Notes: generated by a model not told the origin, from the letters alone. Positions 1 to 4,971 are shown, counted from the first letter of the stretch. The stretch: 5,144 bases of DNA from Actinomycetes bacterium (GCA_021796905.1 JAKABK010000179.1:1-5144), one strand, 5' to 3'. Numbers and translations are program-made.

Positions 1-144
1 CTCATCGCCCCCAGCGCGGCCCGTCCCGCCAGCCTCGTCCTCGCCGTGTTCGTCCCCGCCGGCGCAACGCCCGATGACGTGGTCCCGATCGCTTCGACGC
101 AGGTCACCGACGTTCCCGTGCCACCGACGGGCATGAGGACGTGA
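1..144 (+). CDS. 3' end of an unidentified plus-strand gene (47 codons, cut by the left edge)
   Basis: Reading from base 1 gives an open frame ending ...VPVPPTGMRT and TGA at 142-144. Almost every codon ends in C or G, which is the third-position pattern of a real gene in this genome and is stronger here than in the other frames. The visible tail is rich in Ala, Val and Pro, includes the stretch LVLAVFVPAGATPDDVVPIA, and has no motif I recognise. It is oriented towards the convergent ANTAR gene, about 500 bp away. The product is unknown. The start and most of the protein lie outside the window, so no function is proposed. Confidence 0.5.
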   Translation, partial: LIAPSAARPASLVLAVFVPAGATPDDVVPIASTQVTDVPVPPTGMRT

Positions 145-614
145 CCGCATGCATCCCGCTGAACCCTGCATCAGGGGCGTGCCGTTCCCGGTCCGGTGGT
201 GGCGGCGGCCAGGGTCGGTGACGGCGCCGCTCGGAGATCGTTCGTGACGCTCTGCTGCCTACCTCGGGGCCGGCTGGTCGCCCGCTGCCCATTCGGGCTC
301 CGCACACCCGTGCCACCGTGGACGGAGCCCGGCCGGCAGGGCGACTCTGGCCGGGGCAGCCGGGGAGCCCTTCGGGCTCGTGGCCGAGGTCGAGCGCGGG
401 TAGGGTCGTCGCCTGGCCGTGCGCACCGGGCTGGTCCCATGGTCCGCTCGACTACCGCGTGTCGTCGCGTCGGGGTGGTCAGGCCTCTGGGGAGCGGAAG
501 GGTGGCGGGCGATTGGGCTCTCGGTAGCGGACGTCTCGACGGAGCGCTCGGGGCGTCGGGTGGCTGGAGCAGGTCGGATCCGGACGGACGGGTGGACGGC
601 GAAGGCACACCCCC
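145..614. other. Gene-free gap between two convergent genes
   Basis: No convincing gene lies here. Long open frames exist on both strands but encode Arg/Gly/Pro/Ser-rich low-complexity sequence without codon periodicity, as expected by chance at this GC content. Small inverted repeats are present: CCCTG-CAT-CAGGG at 164-176, GCCCG/CGGGC at 280-284 and 294-298, and GAGCCC-TTC-GGGCTC at 365-379. The first lies 20 nt past the stop of the plus-strand gene and could help end its transcript, but none has a T-run. No promoter was recognised. Confidence 0.5.
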
Positions 615-631
615 GATGCGTCGTCCGCATC
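615..631 (-). terminator. Stem-loop just past the stop of the downstream GAF-ANTAR gene
   Basis: GATGCG-TCGTC-CGCATC is a perfect 6-bp stem with a 5-nt loop. It lies 7 nt beyond the TAG stop of the minus-strand gene ending at 639. No U-tract follows, but actinobacterial terminators often lack one. It would also sit at the end of any read-through from the left, so it may act on both strands. Confidence 0.35.
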
Positions 632-638
632 ACAGCAG

Positions 639-1382
639 CTATCGGCGGAGGCCCTGCGGGGGGAGCGGGTCGAGCGTCCCAGCTGGAGCGGTGCCGATCG
701 CTATGTCGCGGGCGAGGTCGGTGAGGCGGAGGTTGTGGTTGCGGGCGTGGTGCCGCAGTCGTTGGAAGGCTTGGTCCATGTCGAGGTGGGCAGCCTCGCT
801 GATCTTGCCCTTGGCTTGTTCGATGACGATCCGGCTGTTGAGGGCGTGGTTGAGCTGGTCGTTGAGTGCTCGAGCGCTGGCGGTCGCCTGGTGTTGGGTG
901 ATGGCGATGGTGGCGACGTCGGCAAGAGCCTGGGCGGCGGCGACGTCATCGGGGGCGAGGCTGCCGTTGTCGGCGCGGAACATATTTAGCGCGCCGAGGG
1001 TCTTGTCTTGTAGGTGCATGGGCAGCGAGTGGGTGGAGCGGAACCCCGCTGCGATGGCGTGGGGGCTGAAGCGGGGCCACCGGCCGATGTTGGCACTCAG
1101 GTCCTGGTTGACGACGGGCTTGCCGCTCCGGTAGGCGTCGACGCAGGGACCCTGGTCGGATTGCAGCTGGAACAGCTCCAGGGTGCGCATGGCGTCGCTG
1201 GATGAAGCGACGACCTGGAGCTGGCCGGCCGGGGCGGCGATCATGACCCCGGCGGCTGTGACGTCGAGCGCTTCGACGCAGCGGTCGGCGAGCAGGGTGA
1301 GCAGGTCTACGACGTCGAAGTCGGCGACGAGGCTGCCAGCCAGTTCGACGAGGCTACGGATCAGGACTGCTTGTTTGGGCAT
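639..1382 (-). CDS. GAF-ANTAR transcription antitermination regulator (downstream paralog)
   Basis: This is a 247-aa cytoplasmic regulator with an N-terminal GAF sensor (about residues 15-165) and a C-terminal ANTAR RNA-binding domain (about 176-228). The GAF part shows DFDVVDLLTLLADRCVEAL, then QGPCVDAYRSGKPV with Cys80, then RWPRFSPHAIAAGFRS and LGALNMFRADNGSL. The ANTAR part shows RIVIEQAKGKISE, QAFQRLRHHARNHN and RLTDLARDI, the three-helix pattern of the family. ANTAR proteins bind paired RNA hairpins in leaders and block terminators; the ligand of this GAF domain is unknown. The length is normal for actinobacterial GAF-ANTAR proteins. The ATG at 1382 is chosen because MPKQAVLIRSLVELAGSLV is the usual beginning, with GGTGG four bases upstream as a moderate ribosome binding site. 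It lies 136 nt downstream of its paralog on the same strand, so it may be cotranscribed or have its own promoter. The domain call is firm and the target is unknown. Confidence 0.95.
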   Translation of the reverse strand: MPKQAVLIRSLVELAGSLVADFDVVDLLTLLADRCVEALDVTAAGVMIAAPAGQLQVVASSSDAMRTLELFQLQSDQGPCVDAYRSGKPVVNQDLSANIGRWPRFSPHAIAAGFRSTHSLPMHLQDKTLGALNMFRADNGSLAPDDVAAAQALADVATIAITQHQATASARALNDQLNHALNSRIVIEQAKGKISEAAHLDMDQAFQRLRHHARNHNLRLTDLARDIAIGTAPAGTLDPLPPQGLRR

Positions 1383-1458
1383 CGGGCCACCGTCCAGTTC
1401 GGCTGGGCTCGTTGGCGGCGCGGGGTCTGGGCGGGCCGTGGAGACGAACGAGTGATGG

Positions 1459-1487
1459 AGACTACTTCGTCGACCTCCGTGCTCCAG
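1459..1487 (-). promoter_or_regulatory. Weak candidate promoter for the downstream GAF-ANTAR gene
   Basis: Read on the minus strand, CTGGAG (1487-1482), a 17-bp spacer and TAGTCT (1464-1459) resemble a housekeeping promoter. The -35 has three of six consensus bases and the -10 fits TAnnnT. Transcription would begin near 1452, giving a leader of about 70 nt. This is weak evidence, and cotranscription from upstream is equally possible. Confidence 0.22.
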
Positions 1488-1493
1488 CGGGTG

Positions 1494-1515
1494 CCGGGCT
1501 CCACGGGTTGCCCGG
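1494..1515 (-). terminator. Stem-loop just past the stop of the upstream GAF-ANTAR gene
   Basis: CCGGGC (1494-1499) and GCCCGG (1510-1515) form a 6-bp GC stem with a 10-nt loop. It starts 3 nt beyond the TAG at 1521-1519. There is no U-tract. It could be a terminator, a processing or stability element between the two ANTAR genes, or chance. Confidence 0.25.
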
Positions 1516-1518
1516 GTT

Positions 1519-2235
1519 CTACAGTTTGTCGGGGGCCGCCGGGTCCCCGAAGCGCAACCTGCGGTCGACGACGTCTCGGGCGAGCTCGTTGATGGACCTT
1601 CCGGTGGCGAAGGCTTGCGCCCGGAGGCGGAGGAGGGCTTCGGTCACACTGACGTCGAGTTGGACCGAGACCATCCCGGCGGCCTGGTGGACGACCAGAT
1701 GGAAGTCTGCTCTGACGTCCAGCTCGGCGGAGAGGGTGCCCGGCGGGGCTCCGGCCTGGAGGGCGAGGATCGATCGGGCGGCGACGTCGGCCATGACCAG
1801 GGCGTCGGCGTGCTGGTCGTCGCTGAGGACCCCGGGCTGGTCCCGGTACAGGGTGAGGGCGCCGAGGCGGACGGTCCCGATGCGTACCGGGAACCCGAAC
1901 ACCGCCCGGGCGCCTCCGCTGAGCGCCGGTGGGGTGAAAGCCGGCCAGCGGGGAACCGTCGGGGCGGCTAGGTCGGCTTCTCCGACGGGAAACCCGAGGG
2001 TGTGGGCGTCGACGCAGGGGCCCTCACCGAGGGTGTACTGGAGGTCTTCGACGAGGGCCGAAACCTGGTTGGTGGAGCACACCGACCCGCGTGCAAGGTC
2101 ACCGTCGAAGACGGTGATCCCGGCTCCGCTCATCCCGGTGATCTCGGTCGCCACCCCGCACAAGCTGGAGGTCTCCCCGCTCCGGTCGTTGGCCGCCATG
2201 AGCTCCAGGATCCGCAGCAGCCGCTCGCCGGTCAC
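1519..2235 (-). CDS. GAF-ANTAR transcription antitermination regulator (upstream paralog)
   Basis: This is a 238-aa protein with a GAF domain (about residues 20-162) and an ANTAR domain (about 176-226). GAF landmarks are TLGEGPCVDAHTLGFPV with Cys74, VPRWPAFTPPAL, AVFGFPVRIGTVRLGALTLY and QHADALVMADVAARSILALQ. ANTAR landmarks are FHLVVHQAAGMVSVQLDVS, EALLRLRAQAFATGR and SINELARDVVDRRL. It shares the GPCVDA block and the RWP.F motif with the neighbouring paralog but differs clearly elsewhere, so the pair is not a recent duplication. Its expected role is ligand-controlled binding of RNA hairpins to prevent termination. The GTG at 2235 gives a natural N-terminus, MTGERLLRILELMAAND. There is no good ribosome binding site directly ahead of this GTG; it overlaps the TGA of a small upstream ORF as GTGA, which suggests translational coupling. 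The phosphatase gene lies 239 nt upstream on the same strand. Confidence 0.95.
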   Translation of the reverse strand: MTGERLLRILELMAANDRSGETSSLCGVATEITGMSGAGITVFDGDLARGSVCSTNQVSALVEDLQYTLGEGPCVDAHTLGFPVGEADLAAPTVPRWPAFTPPALSGGARAVFGFPVRIGTVRLGALTLYRDQPGVLSDDQHADALVMADVAARSILALQAGAPPGTLSAELDVRADFHLVVHQAAGMVSVQLDVSVTEALLRLRAQAFATGRSINELARDVVDRRLRFGDPAAPDKL

Positions 2236-2288
2236 GAGAGGCCCGTCCGACGGGTCCGGGGAGACCGGATCATGCCTCCGGAGGTCAT
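2232..2288 (-). CDS. Candidate 18-codon leader ORF coupled to the GAF-ANTAR gene
   Basis: ATG at 2288-2286 is preceded by AGGAG at 2300-2296 with a 7-nt spacer, one of the best ribosome binding sites in the window. The frame encodes MTSGGMIRSPRTRRTGLS and stops at TGA 2234-2232, which shares bases with the GTG start at 2235-2233. Ribosomes finishing here would be placed on the ANTAR start, which has no clear site of its own. The peptide is basic with no known motif, so its sequence may not matter. The alternative is that an indel moved the true ANTAR start out of frame from this ATG. The fit of MTGERLLRILEL to a normal N-terminus argues against that. Confidence 0.45.
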   Translation of the reverse strand: MTSGGMIRSPRTRRTGLS

Positions 2289-2292
2289 CGGT

Positions 2293-2317
2293 CGTCTCCT
2301 GATCGATGGACGAGACG
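2293..2317 (-). promoter_or_regulatory. Hairpin covering the leader-ORF ribosome binding site
   Basis: On the minus strand CGTCTC (2317-2312) pairs with GAGACG (2298-2293) across a 13-nt loop. The GAG of the AGGAG site (2300-2296) lies inside the stem, so folding would partly hide the site serving the leader ORF and, by coupling, the ANTAR gene. It is a short stem in GC-rich DNA, so it is only a candidate. Confidence 0.3.
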
Positions 2318-2400
2318 CTCGAGGAGGGATCGGCTCAGCGCAGCCCGACCTGGACGGTCGACGGGTGGGTGCACCTTATCCCCTGCGCCGACCCGGCCAT

Positions 2401-2450
2401 GAGCCAGCCGTCCGAATGGTGGGGGCGGACGGGCTCGGTCGGTAGCCGAC
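2401..2450 (-). terminator. Tandem stem-loops between the phosphatase and GAF-ANTAR genes
   Basis: Two inverted repeats follow the phosphatase stop (2477-2475). The first is GTCGG-TAG-CCGAC at 2438-2450. The second has arms CCGTCCG (2408-2414) and CGGACGG (2426-2432), extended by GAGC (2401-2404) pairing GCTC (2433-2436) across a 3-nt bulge, giving 11 bp with an 11-nt loop. No U-run follows. It could terminate the phosphatase transcript or attenuate read-through into the ANTAR genes. A weak -10-like TAAGGT (2378-2373, minus strand) just beyond it could start a separate ANTAR transcript, but no matching -35 was found. Confidence 0.4.
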
Positions 2451-2474
2451 TCACCAAATACCCGGCTGGGCTGG

Positions 2475-3722
2475 CTACCCGCCGACGGATCGGGTCCCGA
2501 GTGGATGGAAGTCGACGAGGAACGCGGTGGCGTCGTCACTCAGGGCGCCGTGATGGTCCAGGACGGTGTGGGAGAGCCGTCGTACGGTCTCGGCGGCATC
2601 GATCCGGCTGGCCGAGGGTGATCCCAGGAACGCTACGAGACGGTCCTGGCCGAAGTCCTCGCCACCGGGACGGTGGGACTCGATCACGCCGTCGGTGAGA
2701 CAGAAGATACGGTCGCCTGGTGCCAGGAGGTACCGGGCGATCTCGGCCAGGTCCCCGCCGAGACCGGCGGGTAGCGTCGAGGCGCAGACCAGCGGTCCTA
2801 CGACATCGCAGTCGCGTACGAGCAGCGGCAGTGGGTGCCCGACGTTGATCCACGTCAGGATGCCGGTCCCCAGCTCGAGACGTCCGAGGAGGCAGGTCAC
2901 GAAGCTCTCGCCGTCGTCACGGCTCGCTATCGCCGCGTCCATCGCGCTGTAGGTGCCGGGAAGGTCGAGGCCGCCCCGTCGGCTGTGGCGGTAGCTGCTC
3001 ACCGCCAGGTGGGCGAGTTGGCTGGACTCCAGCCCGTGGCCCATGGCGTCGAAGACGGCGAAGTCGAGGGTGTCACCGTTGACGGCGTAGTCGAAGCTGT
3101 CGCCACCGACGTCGTATGCCGGCTGGATGAGCCCGGCGACCGACACACGTCCGGTCTCGAGGCTCAACGGCGGCAGGAGATCCCATTGCATCTCCGCTGC
3201 CAGGGAGAACTCCTGGCTGCGTTGCAGGACCGTGTACGCGTCGGTGCACTGCCCGCGGGTGACGAGCAGCGCGGCGGTGACCCCAGCAAGGCTGTCCGCC
3301 AGCGAGCGCGCCTCGTCGTCGGCCTCGGCGACGGTGACTGCCATGACCCCGAGGCGCGCCGCGCCGTCGACGACGACGCTCCACAGCCGCCAACCCCCTT
3401 CGACTGCCTCGACGGTCTGGCGTGCAGTAGTGAACGCTGTCCCCCCCGTCGAGCCGTCCAGGCGGATCGACTTCCCGGCGGCGGACCCGACGATCGGGAC
3501 CAGGCGGCGTTGCTCGTAGTCGGTCACGTACACCGACAGGTCTCGCATCCCGAAGCCAGCCACCCGAGCCGACAGGAACGACCCGACCTCGTCGGGCGCC
3601 GCCTGGCGCGACTCGTGCAATAGCGCAGCCACCCGGGCGTAGACCCCCGAGGAGCTGACCGACCTGCACCCGTCGTCTACCCCGGGGTCTCCGGCTACGG
3701 TCGAAAGGACGCCGTCGGGCAT
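2475..3722 (-). CDS. SpoIIE-type PP2C Ser/Thr protein phosphatase with N-terminal GAF-like domain
   Basis: This is a 415-aa Mn/Mg-dependent phosphatase of the SpoIIE/RsbU class, which usually dephosphorylates STAS-type anti-anti-sigma proteins. A GAF-like sensor spans about residues 25-155 (LSVYVTDYEQRRLVPIVG, then STGGTAFTTARQTV). A linker helix follows with AAEMQWDLLPP (175-185), then the catalytic domain to about 405. Metal-binding aspartates sit in VGGDSFDY (Asp208), FDAMGHGLE (Asp225), LTDGVIES (Asp344) and LSDDATAF (Asp396/397). NVGHPLPLLVRD is also typical. All key residues are present, so it should be active. It is cytoplasmic, with no membrane segment. The ATG at 3722 is preferred over an in-frame GTG at 3821: GAGGGAAG precedes it, and the extra 33 residues look non-domain and run into a candidate promoter. 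It is first of three minus-strand regulatory genes. No STAS or RsbW-type partner is visible, so its substrate must be encoded elsewhere. Confidence 0.95.
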   Translation of the reverse strand: MPDGVLSTVAGDPGVDDGCRSVSSSGVYARVAALLHESRQAAPDEVGSFLSARVAGFGMRDLSVYVTDYEQRRLVPIVGSAAGKSIRLDGSTGGTAFTTARQTVEAVEGGWRLWSVVVDGAARLGVMAVTVAEADDEARSLADSLAGVTAALLVTRGQCTDAYTVLQRSQEFSLAAEMQWDLLPPLSLETGRVSVAGLIQPAYDVGGDSFDYAVNGDTLDFAVFDAMGHGLESSQLAHLAVSSYRHSRRGGLDLPGTYSAMDAAIASRDDGESFVTCLLGRLELGTGILTWINVGHPLPLLVRDCDVVGPLVCASTLPAGLGGDLAEIARYLLAPGDRIFCLTDGVIESHRPGGEDFGQDRLVAFLGSPSASRIDAAETVRRLSHTVLDHHGALSDDATAFLVDFHPLGTRSVGG

Positions 3723-3734
3723 CTGGTCACGCTT

Positions 3735-3748
3735 CCCTCGTCGGAGGG
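3735..3748 (-). promoter_or_regulatory. Ribosome binding site of the phosphatase gene, inside a small hairpin
   Basis: The best Shine-Dalgarno candidate for the ATG at 3722 is GAGGG (3739-3735), 12 nt upstream. It is the 3' arm of a perfect 5-bp stem with CCCTC (3748-3744) and a CGAC tetraloop. Folding would hide the site. The spacing is slightly long, which makes the assignment less sure. Confidence 0.35.
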
Positions 3749-4113
3749 TCCCAACGACCCGCCACCGGGGACCGGGGCAACGTGCCGGGAAGACCGACGC
3801 GCACACGAGCGCGCTGACCAAAATCTACACTCTCCGGATCCCCGAGCACCAGCCGCCTGCGACCCGGTTCTGGGGAGCCTGGTAGGCCGCGACCACCGAG
3901 CCGATTCGAGCTGTGCCGACATCGGGATGGACCGGCGGCTTCGTGCACACGCCGCTCGGGCGGAACCGGCGGTGCCGGGCCAGCCGGGGGCCATCACAGC
4001 CGATACTGAACGAACGGGGGAGTGCCCTCGGGTGCTCCTGACGCAACTGTGGTGCGGTGTCGGGGCGGCTGGCACGAGCGAGCTGACGGCCGAGCGTGGA
4101 GCGGGTACGAGCC
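3749..4113. other. Gap between the divergent phosphatase and sigma-like units
   Basis: No gene is supported here. Open frames exist on both strands but lack codon periodicity and plausible starts. A rare AT-rich patch at 3819-3830 gives, on the minus strand, a -10-like TAGATT (3827-3822). It would start the phosphatase transcript near 3815 with a leader of about 93 nt. No good -35 matches it; the best is CTGGTG with 19-bp spacing. ACCGGCGG occurs twice (3931-3938, 3965-3972). Nothing else stood out. Confidence 0.4.
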
Positions 4114-4142
4114 TTGACAAGGACCCCGTTGCGACGTAACCT
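4114..4142 (+). promoter_or_regulatory. Near-consensus housekeeping promoter for the structured leader and sigma-like gene
   Basis: A perfect -35 TTGACA (4114-4119), an optimal 17-bp spacer and a -10 TAACCT (4137-4142, TAnnnT) point to transcription from about 4149. Consensus -35 boxes are uncommon in GC-rich actinobacteria, so this should be strong and dependent on the main sigma factor. An overlapping weaker match, TTGCGA (4129-4134), 17 bp, TAGATA (4152-4157), could be a second start. Confidence 0.7.
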
Positions 4143-4156
4143 CTGAGAAAGTAGAT

Positions 4157-4167
4157 AGGTGATCATG
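4157..4167 (+). promoter_or_regulatory. Shine-Dalgarno-like AGGTGATC abutting an ATG, 8 nt after the predicted transcript start
   Basis: AGGTGATC (4157-4164) is an exact 8-base complement of the 3' end of 16S rRNA and is followed at once by ATG (4165-4167), leaving 5 nt after AGG. The frame is open and in phase with the sigma-like gene, so translation from here would give a 266-residue protein. The 90 or so codons up to 4435 show little position-dependent base preference, unlike the gene body. It is either a real far-upstream start, a short-lived leader translation event, or chance. Confidence 0.4.
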
Positions 4168-4171
4168 TCGA

Positions 4172-4210
4172 GGTGCCGCAGTAACTTTGCGGCACCGGAC
4201 GTCGCTCCGG
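4172..4210 (+). ncRNA. Two adjoining hairpins at the 5' end of the leader RNA
   Basis: GGTGCCGCA (4172-4180) and TGCGGCACC (4188-4196) form a perfect 9-bp stem with loop GTAACTT. Directly next to it, CCGGA (4195-4199) and TCCGG (4206-4210) form a 5-bp stem with hexaloop CGTCGC. They share two bases, so the outer ends compete. The first begins about 23 nt after the predicted transcript start. Twin hairpins are the general shape of ANTAR targets, but the loops lack the A at position 1 and G at position 4 that I recall for that motif. Confidence 0.45.
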
Positions 4211-4292
4211 ACCCTGGTGGCGTAGGTGCAGCTACCGAATGGATCCTGCGTGAGTGGCTCGGCAAGTCCGCAAACCAATCTGTCGGTCCTCT

Positions 4293-4388
4293 TTGCCAGG
4301 CTCGACGGTCCGCCCTTGTGCGGCTGTCCGATCGGGCACGACGCGGGGCTCGATCGGACAGGTTCGTTGCCGACGTCGGGCCTGGCAG
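4293..4388 (+). ncRNA. Candidate structured leader RNA with nested long stems upstream of the sigma-like gene
   Basis: The outer stem pairs 4294-4307 with 4374-4387: 14 consecutive pairs, 13 Watson-Crick and one G-U, with a further U-G at 4293/4388. Inside it lies a small stem CCGC/GCGG (4310-4313, 4320-4323) with a 6-nt loop. Next is a perfect 11-bp stem CTGTCCGATCG/CGATCGGACAG (4324-4334, 4351-4361) that extends to 14 pairs (4335-4337 with 4348-4350). Together they form a junction. The non-Watson-Crick pairs are G-U on the plus strand and would be A-C mismatches on the minus strand, which supports plus-strand RNA downstream of the strong promoter. The linker TTGCCGA (4367-4373) could also pair with TCGGCAA (4259-4265) as a pseudoknot stacked on the outer stem. 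It does not match any riboswitch, 6S RNA, tmRNA or RNase P signature I know. Confidence 0.5.
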
Positions 4389-4414
4389 TACCCGGATGGG
4401 TTGGGTCCCGGTGA

Positions 4415-4431
4415 CCACCTCGTCGAGGTGG
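4415..4431 (+). promoter_or_regulatory. Hairpin containing the probable ribosome binding site of the sigma-like gene
   Basis: CCACCT (4415-4420) pairs with AGGTGG (4426-4431) around CGTCG. GAGGT (4425-4429) lies 5 nt before the GTG at 4435 and is the best ribosome binding site near the conserved part of the gene. Folding would hide it. Confidence 0.35.
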
Positions 4432-4434
4432 CGC

Positions 4435-4965
4435 GTGGCACGTCCCCGTTCGGCACGCCGAGGCCGGGGCGGCCCCGGCGGAGACGGCCACGAACCGGTC
4501 GTGGTCCGAACCACCCCGCAGCAGTGCCTAGCCTATGTCCACCCGCTGTGGCTGTTCGCCTGGTTCACCTGCGGCGACCCGGTCCTGGCGGAGGAGGTCA
4601 CGGTGGACGCCGTCGTGGAGGCATGTGCCGACCCGGCGACGCCGGCCGGGGGATCGATCCCGGTGTGGGCCGCCCTCGTCGGTCACGTCGAACGCATCTG
4701 CGACGAGCTGGTCGGGTCGGTACCAGCGTCGGCGGCTCCTAGCATGGAGCAGCGCGAAGCCGTAGCTCTGGTGCTCGCAGGCCGAACCCCCCCGGAGGTC
4801 GCCAGCTTGCTCCAGGTCCCGCCGATGCAGGTGCATCGCGCCCTGAATGGGGGGCTGCAGGGGCTGCGCCGCTACCTCCTCTCGGCGCGCCACGCCGGCG
4901 ACAGCGCATCAGCCCACCCGGCGCCGGCTCCCCGCTGCGTGGACACCGGTAGGGGATCGGGCTGA
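4435..4965 (+). CDS. Small ECF-sigma-like / helix-turn-helix protein, start uncertain
   Basis: As drawn this is 176 aa. Residues 31-66 (LAYVHPLWLFAWFTCGDPVLAEEVTVDAVVEAC) resemble region 2.1-2.2 of ECF sigma factors (HP..., GDP.LAEE, V.DA). Residues 104-147 (MEQREAVALVLAGRTPPEV to QGLRRYL) are a good region 4.2 helix-turn-helix. Between them, where promoter-melting region 2.3-2.4 should be, is a short stretch with few basic residues (VWAALVGHVERICDELVG). It may therefore bind DNA or core polymerase without acting as a full sigma factor. Three starts are possible. GTG 4435 has GAGGT 5 nt upstream and is used here. GTG 4501 begins right before the conserved part but has no ribosome binding site. 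ATG 4165 has an excellent site but a non-periodic extension. By hand count third-position GC is about 84% from 4501 on and about 65% between 4159 and 4434. It is transcribed divergently from the phosphatase. Confidence is high for the reading frame, low for the start. Confidence 0.8.
   Translation: MARPRSARRGRGGPGGDGHEPVVVRTTPQQCLAYVHPLWLFAWFTCGDPVLAEEVTVDAVVEACADPATPAGGSIPVWAALVGHVERICDELVGSVPASAAPSMEQREAVALVLAGRTPPEVASLLQVPPMQVHRALNGGLQGLRRYLLSARHAGDSASAHPAPAPRCVDTGRGSG
4463..4479 (+). other. Very GC-rich inverted repeat at the start of the sigma-like gene
   Basis: GCCGGGGC-G-GCCCCGGC is a perfect repeat that folds as a 6-bp GC stem with a 5-nt loop. If translation begins at 4501 it lies in the leader and could act as a terminator or attenuator ahead of the gene. 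If translation begins at 4435 it lies in codons 10-15. There is no U-tract. Confidence 0.3.
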
Positions 4966-4971
4966 GTGGCC

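Noticed and set aside
196..1134. 312-codon plus-strand open frame
   Set aside because: It is antisense to the well-supported GAF-ANTAR gene over its right half, and its left half is Arg/Gly-rich without codon periodicity; it is a by-product of high GC.
1412..2302. 296-codon plus-strand open frame
   Set aside because: It lies opposite the upstream GAF-ANTAR gene, encodes Ser/Arg/Pro-rich sequence and has no domain; it is a shadow of the real gene.
2457..2468. GGGTAT on the minus strand resembling a SigB/SigF-type -10
   Set aside because: No GTTT-like -35 is present at the required distance upstream.
2285..2539. 84-codon minus-strand frame whose stop overlaps the small leader ORF start as ATGA
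   Set aside because: Its GTG start lies inside the phosphatase C-terminus out of frame, without a clear ribosome binding site, and the peptide is low complexity; the overlap is probably coincidence.
2835..3623. 262-codon plus-strand open frame opposite the phosphatase
   Set aside because: The opposite strand carries all PP2C motifs in order, and this frame shows no family resemblance.
4150..4500. Canonical ANTAR hexaloop motif in the leader
   Set aside because: I checked hexamers with A at position 1 and G at position 4 by eye; none is closed by a stem longer than about two base pairs.
3825..4514. 229-codon minus-strand open frame across the structured leader
   Set aside because: It has no domain, is Arg/Pro/Thr-rich, lacks a convincing start and crosses a strong opposite promoter.
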